The position numbers and the translations under genes were made by a program. Of a DNA stretch of 64,000 nucleotides, positions 60,714 to 64,000 are shown piece after piece. The first letter of the stretch is position 1, and the number at the start of each line of letters is the position of its first letter. The notes beneath the pieces are model-generated. The model worked only from the letters and a program-made list of their open reading frames with translations. It searched no databases and had not been told where the DNA came from. The stretch spans positions 186,001-250,000 of the forward strand of contig NZ_JAPDOG010000003.1 in assembly GCF_026013545.1 (NCBI RefSeq), written 5' to 3'. Source of the stretch: Defluviimonas salinarum (GTDB lineage: Bacteria; Pseudomonadota; Alphaproteobacteria; Rhodobacterales; Rhodobacteraceae).

Positions 60714-62699
60714 ATGCTCACGATCAGGCTCTTTGGCAAGCTGACGGTGGCCGGTCCCGACGGGGCCGAGGTGCCGATCGCGGGCGCCAAGACGCAAGGG
60801 CTCGTCGCCTATCTGGCGCTCAACACCGGCATGCCGCCGTCACGCGACCGGCTCATGGCGCTGTTCTGGGGCGACCGGTTCCCTGAACAGGCGCGGCAGA
60901 GCCTGCGCCAGGCGATCTCGAAGCTGCGCAGGAGCTTCGACGGCGATGCCGATACAATCCGCACCGAGGGCGACCGCGTCGGTTTCGCCGCAGAGGCGGT
61001 GAGCGTCGATGTCGACCGCTTCGCCGAACTGGCCGCCGACCCCGCGCCCGAGGCCGCGATCCGCGCCATCGAGTTGATGGAAGGGCCGTTGCTCGACGGG
61101 CTTTATGGTCAGCAGAGCGATTTCGAGGACTGGATCGTCTCGGAGCGCCAGCGGTTCGGCAGCCTCGCCTGCCGGGTGTTCGAGCGCGCCGCCGAAGCGC
61201 AGCTGAAGGCCGGCAATGCCGATGCGGCGCTCGACACCGCGCGCCGGCTTGTCGCGCTCGACCCGCTGCGCGACGCCTCCCACATGGTGCTGGTCCGCAT
61301 CCTCGCCCAGTCGGGCGAACGGGCGGCGGCGATCCAGCATTACAAGCTCTACGAAGCCCAGCTGATGAAGGAGCTCGGCGTCGGCCCCGGGCACGAATTG
61401 CAGCGGCTGATGAGCGAGATCCGCGGCGAGGCCTTCATGGCACCGGTCGAAGCGGCGGAGCGACTGCCCGAACCCGGCCCCACCGAGGCCGAGGAGGTGG
61501 CCCAAACGACCCGCCCCGCCATCGCCGTCGTACCCTTCGCGACGATCATGCCCGGCGCCGAGGAGAACGCCTTCGCCGAGGGCCTCTGCGACGACATCAC
61601 CACGAACCTGTCGCGCTTCCGCTGGCTCGACGTCCGCGCCAGTCCCGGCCTCGGGGGCAAGCGGCTGACGGCGAGCGAACTCGGCGCGCTCGGCCGCGAT
61701 CTCGGGCTCGATTACATCGTGCATGGGTCGCTGCGCACCCTGGGGCCAAATCTGCGCCTGACCGTGCAACTCGCCGAACCGGGCACCGGCCGCTACCTTT
61801 GGGTGACGCGTTACGACCGTGCCGGCGAGACACTTGACGCGGTGCTCGACGAGCTTGCCGAAACCATCGCCGCCTCGGTCGAGGCTGAGCTGGAGCGGCT
61901 CGCCGGGCGCGCGGCCCGAACGCTCGGCATTGACGAGATGAACGCATGGGACTGCTATCACCGCGGTCTCGCGATCCAGTACGAATTCGCCGCCGAGACG
62001 AATGCCGAGGCGCAGCGCTATTTCCGCCGCGCTGTAGAGCTTAACCCGAACTTCGCCGCGGCCTATGCGCGGCTCTCCTACGCGATGGTGATCTCCGCCA
62101 TCTATTTCGAGGCGGGAGACGTCGCCGCCCTTCTCGACGAGGCGCTGGAGCTTGCGCGCAAGTCCTGCCGGCTGGATCCCGACGACGCCGTCGGCCGCTT
62201 CGCTCTGGGCCGGGTGTACCTCGCGCGCGGGGAATACGACCGCTCACTGGCCGAGCTTCGGACCGCCACGGAACTCAACCCGAACATGGCGCAGGCGCAT
62301 TGCGGGCTCGGGGATTCGCTCGCCTATGCCGGCGAGCTCGACCGCGCCATGCCGTGCTTCGACGAGGCGGTGCGGCTCAGCCCCGCGGATCCCTACCGAT
62401 GGGCTTTTCTCGCCTATGGCGCGACGGCGCTACTGTTCAAGGAGGATTTCGAGGCCGCCGCCGACTGGGCCGAGCGCGCCGAGGCGGTGCCCAACTCGCA
62501 TTACTGGTCGACCGCGATCAAGGCCTCTGCCCTCGGCAATCTGGGCGAGGCGGAGCGCGCGGCGCAGGCGGTGGCGGAGCTCAAGGAACGGCGCCCCGGC
62601 ATCACCTGCGCCTTCGTCGCGGAACGGCTGTTCTACCTGCGCGATCCAAAGCAACTGGAGATCTATGTCGGCGGATTGCGCAAGGCGGGGCTGGACTGA
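60714..62699 (+). CDS. BTAD/SARP-type transcriptional regulator with TolB-like and TPR domains
   Basis: 661 residues from the ATG at 60714. An N-terminal winged-helix DNA-binding domain (about 1-95; LFGKLTVAGPDGAEVPIAGAKTQGLVAYLAL, RQSLRQAISKLRRSF) is followed by a bacterial transcriptional activation domain (about 100-240; GQQSDFEDWIVSERQRF, LYEAQLMKELGVGPG). A TolB/FlgO-like segment (about 260-400; AIAVVPFATIMPGAEENAFAEGLCDDITTNLSRF) and at least four TPR units (from about 410; PNFAAAYARLSYAMV, DAVGRFALGRVYLARGEYDRSLAEL, PNMAQAHCGLGDSLAYAGELDRAM) complete it. No membrane helix is seen. It is divergent from the CysK-glutaredoxin operon and is likely its regulator; the signal is unknown. Confidence 0.9.
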   Translation: MLTIRLFGKLTVAGPDGAEVPIAGAKTQGLVAYLALNTGMPPSRDRLMALFWGDRFPEQARQSLRQAISKLRRSFDGDADTIRTEGDRVGFAAEAVSVDVDRFAELAADPAPEAAIRAIELMEGPLLDGLYGQQSDFEDWIVSERQRFGSLACRVFERAAEAQLKAGNADAALDTARRLVALDPLRDASHMVLVRILAQSGERAAAIQHYKLYEAQLMKELGVGPGHELQRLMSEIRGEAFMAPVEAAERLPEPGPTEAEEVAQTTRPAIAVVPFATIMPGAEENAFAEGLCDDITTNLSRFRWLDVRASPGLGGKRLTASELGALGRDLGLDYIVHGSLRTLGPNLRLTVQLAEPGTGRYLWVTRYDRAGETLDAVLDELAETIAASVEAELERLAGRAARTLGIDEMNAWDCYHRGLAIQYEFAAETNAEAQRYFRRAVELNPNFAAAYARLSYAMVISAIYFEAGDVAALLDEALELARKSCRLDPDDAVGRFALGRVYLARGEYDRSLAELRTATELNPNMAQAHCGLGDSLAYAGELDRAMPCFDEAVRLSPADPYRWAFLAYGATALLFKEDFEAAADWAERAEAVPNSHYWSTAIKASALGNLGEAERAAQAVAELKERRPGITCAFVAERLFYLRDPKQLEIYVGGLRKAGLD

Positions 62700-62769
62700 A
62701 CCGGCCGCCGCGCACGTTCCGCCGCAAGGCCCCTGGCGCGCCCCGGCCGAGACCGGGGGCGCTACCGCA

Positions 62770-63432
62770 TCAGGCCATCAGCCCCGCGAGATACGACGGC
62801 CGCGCCCTCAGAAACTCCGTCAGCCGCTCGGGATAGTCCGCGGCGACAGCCCCGAGGACCGAGGGCCTTGCCGCGAGCGCCCGGCGCCAGCGGTCGAGCC
62901 TCGGCAGCGCCCCGATGCCCGCGAAATCGCCGGTTCGGTCGAGAACGTCGAAATAGCGGAAGACCGGCGCGAAGACCGCGTCAACCAGCGAAAAGCCGCG
63001 CCGGTCAAACAGCTCGCCCTCGCCGAGCCGCGCTTCGATCCGGGCAAACTTCGCGCCGAGCGCCTGCCGCTTCGCCTCGAACGCCTCGGCCGTCGCCGCC
63101 GAGTAGAGCCCGGCGATGTCGTTCAGGACCGCCGATCCGAACTCCATCCATCCGCGGTGCTCGGCGCGCTCGAGCGCCGAGTCCGGGTGTAGCGGCTCAG
63201 GGCCGATTTCCTCGAGATACTCAAGGATCACGGCGGATTCGAAGATCGGCCTGCCATCCACGGTCAGAACCGGAGTCTTGCCGAGCGGCGATAGCTCGAG
63301 GAACCAGTCCGGCTTGTTGGACAGGTCGATGTTGATGCGCTCGAACTCCATCCCCTTCTCGGCAAGGGCGATGGCGACGCGCTGTACATAGGGGCAGAGG
63401 TGATGGCTGATCAGCACGAGTTTCGCAGGCAT
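62770..63432 (-). CDS. glutathione S-transferase family protein
   Basis: 220 residues from the ATG at 63432. The N-terminal thioredoxin fold has C13 in SHHLCPYVQRVAIALAEKG, the cysteine-type active site of omega/beta-like GSTs, then LSPLGKTPVLTVDG and IFESAVILEYLEE. The C-terminal helical domain ends with LPRLDRWRRALAARPSVL. A Cys-type GST usually has thiol-transferase or dehydroascorbate-reductase-like activity. It is divergent from a MarR regulator with palindromic sites between, so it is probably induced by electrophiles or oxidants. Confidence 0.9.
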   Translation of the reverse strand: MPAKLVLISHHLCPYVQRVAIALAEKGMEFERINIDLSNKPDWFLELSPLGKTPVLTVDGRPIFESAVILEYLEEIGPEPLHPDSALERAEHRGWMEFGSAVLNDIAGLYSAATAEAFEAKRQALGAKFARIEARLGEGELFDRRGFSLVDAVFAPVFRYFDVLDRTGDFAGIGALPRLDRWRRALAARPSVLGAVAADYPERLTEFLRARPSYLAGLMA

Positions 63433-63456
63433 GTGAGGATCCTTTCGCGGAAGTAG

Positions 63457-63472
63457 ATGCATGCGCATGCAT
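63457..63472. promoter_or_regulatory. perfect palindromic operator in the GST-marR region
   Basis: ATGCATGCGCATGCAT is a perfect 16-bp palindrome, 25 bases upstream of the GST start codon. It overlaps the likely -10 box of the GST promoter. A variant with two changes recurs 46 bases away at 63503, the usual paired arrangement of MarR-family sites. Confidence 0.65.
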
Positions 63473-63497
63473 ATAATCGGATTCATTCCCTCTTCAA
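63470..63497 (-). promoter_or_regulatory. candidate promoter of the GST gene
   Basis: On the minus strand TTGAAG (63492-63497), a 16-base spacer and TATATG (63470-63475). The -10 overlaps the palindrome at 63457-63472, so a bound MarR dimer would block it. Confidence 0.45.
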
Positions 63498-63502
63498 TCC
63501 GG

Positions 63503-63518
63503 ATGCATACGCATGTAT
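63503..63518. promoter_or_regulatory. second, imperfect palindromic operator near marR
   Basis: ATGCATACGCATGTAT differs from the perfect site at 63457 in two of 16 positions. It lies 11 bases before the marR start codon, consistent with autorepression. Confidence 0.55.
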
Positions 63519-63528
63519 ATGTTCGCGG

Positions 63529-63972
63529 ATGCACAGCGATGACACGCGTTCGCGGCCCGGACAGGCGATCTGGATCCGCCTCGCGCGGGCATCCGAAAGG
63601 GCCCGGGACCGGATCGAACGCGATCTGGCCGATGCCGGTCTGCCGTGCCTGCAATGGTACGACGCGCTTCTCGAGATCGAGCGCGCGGGCCCGGACGGCC
63701 TGCGCCAGAACACGTTGCAGCAGCGTCTGCTCCTTCCGCAATACGGGCTGTCGCGGCTCTTGCAGCGGATCGCGGCGGCGGGGCTGATCTCGCGAACCCC
63801 CTGCCCCGAGGACGGGCGCGGTCAGATCCTGACGATCACCGCGAAAGGCCGGCGGACGCGCAGCGCGATGTGGCCGGTATATGCGGCCGCGATGGAGGCT
63901 GCGATCGGCGCAAAGCTCCACCCGCGCGAGGCCGCACGGCTCGCTGAGCTGCTCGACCGGCTCCTCGGTTGA
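63529..63972 (+). CDS. MarR-family transcriptional regulator
   Basis: 147 residues from the ATG at 63529 (MHSDDTRSRPGQ). Winged helix-turn-helix of the MarR type: LRQNTLQQRLLLPQYGLSRLLQRIAAAGLI for the HTH and PEDGRGQILTITAKGRR for the wing. Dimerisation helices flank it at both ends. The frame is open further upstream through the palindromes, but the sequence there is not conserved-like. It most likely represses itself and the divergent GST gene through the two ATGCATnCGCATGnAT sites. The ligand is unknown. No gene is seen in the last 28 bases of the window. Confidence 0.9.
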   Translation: MHSDDTRSRPGQAIWIRLARASERARDRIERDLADAGLPCLQWYDALLEIERAGPDGLRQNTLQQRLLLPQYGLSRLLQRIAAAGLISRTPCPEDGRGQILTITAKGRRTRSAMWPVYAAAMEAAIGAKLHPREAARLAELLDRLLG

Positions 63973-64000
63973 CGCTGCGGCGGCCGTTCAGCCCGGCAGG

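Noticed and set aside
63457-63528. Upstream start for marR at 63457
   Set aside because: It would translate through both palindromes and give an N-terminus of His/Met/Ile/Arg with no conservation. The ATG at 63529 starts the normal MarR length.

Overview
This 64 kb window is GC-rich chromosomal DNA from an alphaproteobacterium, most probably a member of the Rhodobacterales (Paracoccaceae/Roseobacteraceae). The reasons are the codon use, a NuoE with a long C-terminal extension followed by small nuo-linked accessory genes, the leucine-degradation gene order, two GlxA/AraC regulators, a cysteine synthase fused to glutaredoxin, and a recurring intergenic repeat with a TATTTnnGCAATGAAGAA tail. Coding density is very high. 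Many neighbouring genes overlap by 1 or 4 bases (TGATG or ATGA). I see no rRNA, tRNA, CRISPR array, insertion sequence or prophage, and no gap longer than about 290 bases.

Layout. (1) 1-4611, minus strand: complex I genes nuoA-B-C-D-E, then a membrane protein that shares NuoE's C-terminal domain, then a truncated DUF5337 gene. (2) 4813-12952, minus strand: a leucine/isovalerate (liu) operon of isovaleryl-CoA dehydrogenase, the two methylcrotonyl-CoA carboxylase subunits, HMG-CoA lyase and an enoyl-CoA hydratase. A nuclease gene, an ASCH gene and a GST gene are inserted in it, and a TetR-type palindrome lies at its promoter. (3) 13241-23962: a secreted phytochelatin-synthase-like protein, a DegT aminotransferase, gph, glmU-glmS-alkD, an acyl-CoA synthetase, moaA and a membrane protein with beta-repeats. 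(4) 24074-26729: two divergent GlxA/AraC regulators and a DUF1810 gene. (5) 26744-39222: a polyamine uptake and catabolism island. An ABC transporter, a FAD oxidase, an M20 amidohydrolase and a class I amidotransferase are on the minus strand; a GntR regulator, a class III aminotransferase and a second FAD oxidase are on the plus strand. TTTGATCAAA palindromes lie at both promoter regions. (6) 39252-45425: DUF3422, an MFS exporter, transhydrogenase pntA-pntB and an ICMT-like methyltransferase. (7) 45613-47763: kynU and tryptophan 2,3-dioxygenase. (8) 47792-57317: an XRE regulator divergent from a dipeptide-type ABC transporter with an amidohydrolase and a C69-like Ntn hydrolase, and a perfect 16-bp inverted repeat between them. 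(9) 57324-62699: a group II PLP decarboxylase, a CysK-glutaredoxin fusion and a small membrane protein, divergent from a large BTAD/TPR regulator. (10) 62770-63972: a GST and a divergent MarR regulator sharing palindromic sites.

The window is mainly respiration (complex I, transhydrogenase) plus amino-acid and amine catabolism (leucine, tryptophan, polyamines, peptides), with several self-contained regulator-operator-operon modules. The best candidates for undescribed biology are the CysK-glutaredoxin/small-protein/decarboxylase/BTAD locus, the XRE-controlled peptide/Ntn-hydrolase locus, the shared helix-hairpin-helix module of complex I, and the dispersed intergenic repeat. No search could be run, so all family names come from reading motifs in the translated sequence.
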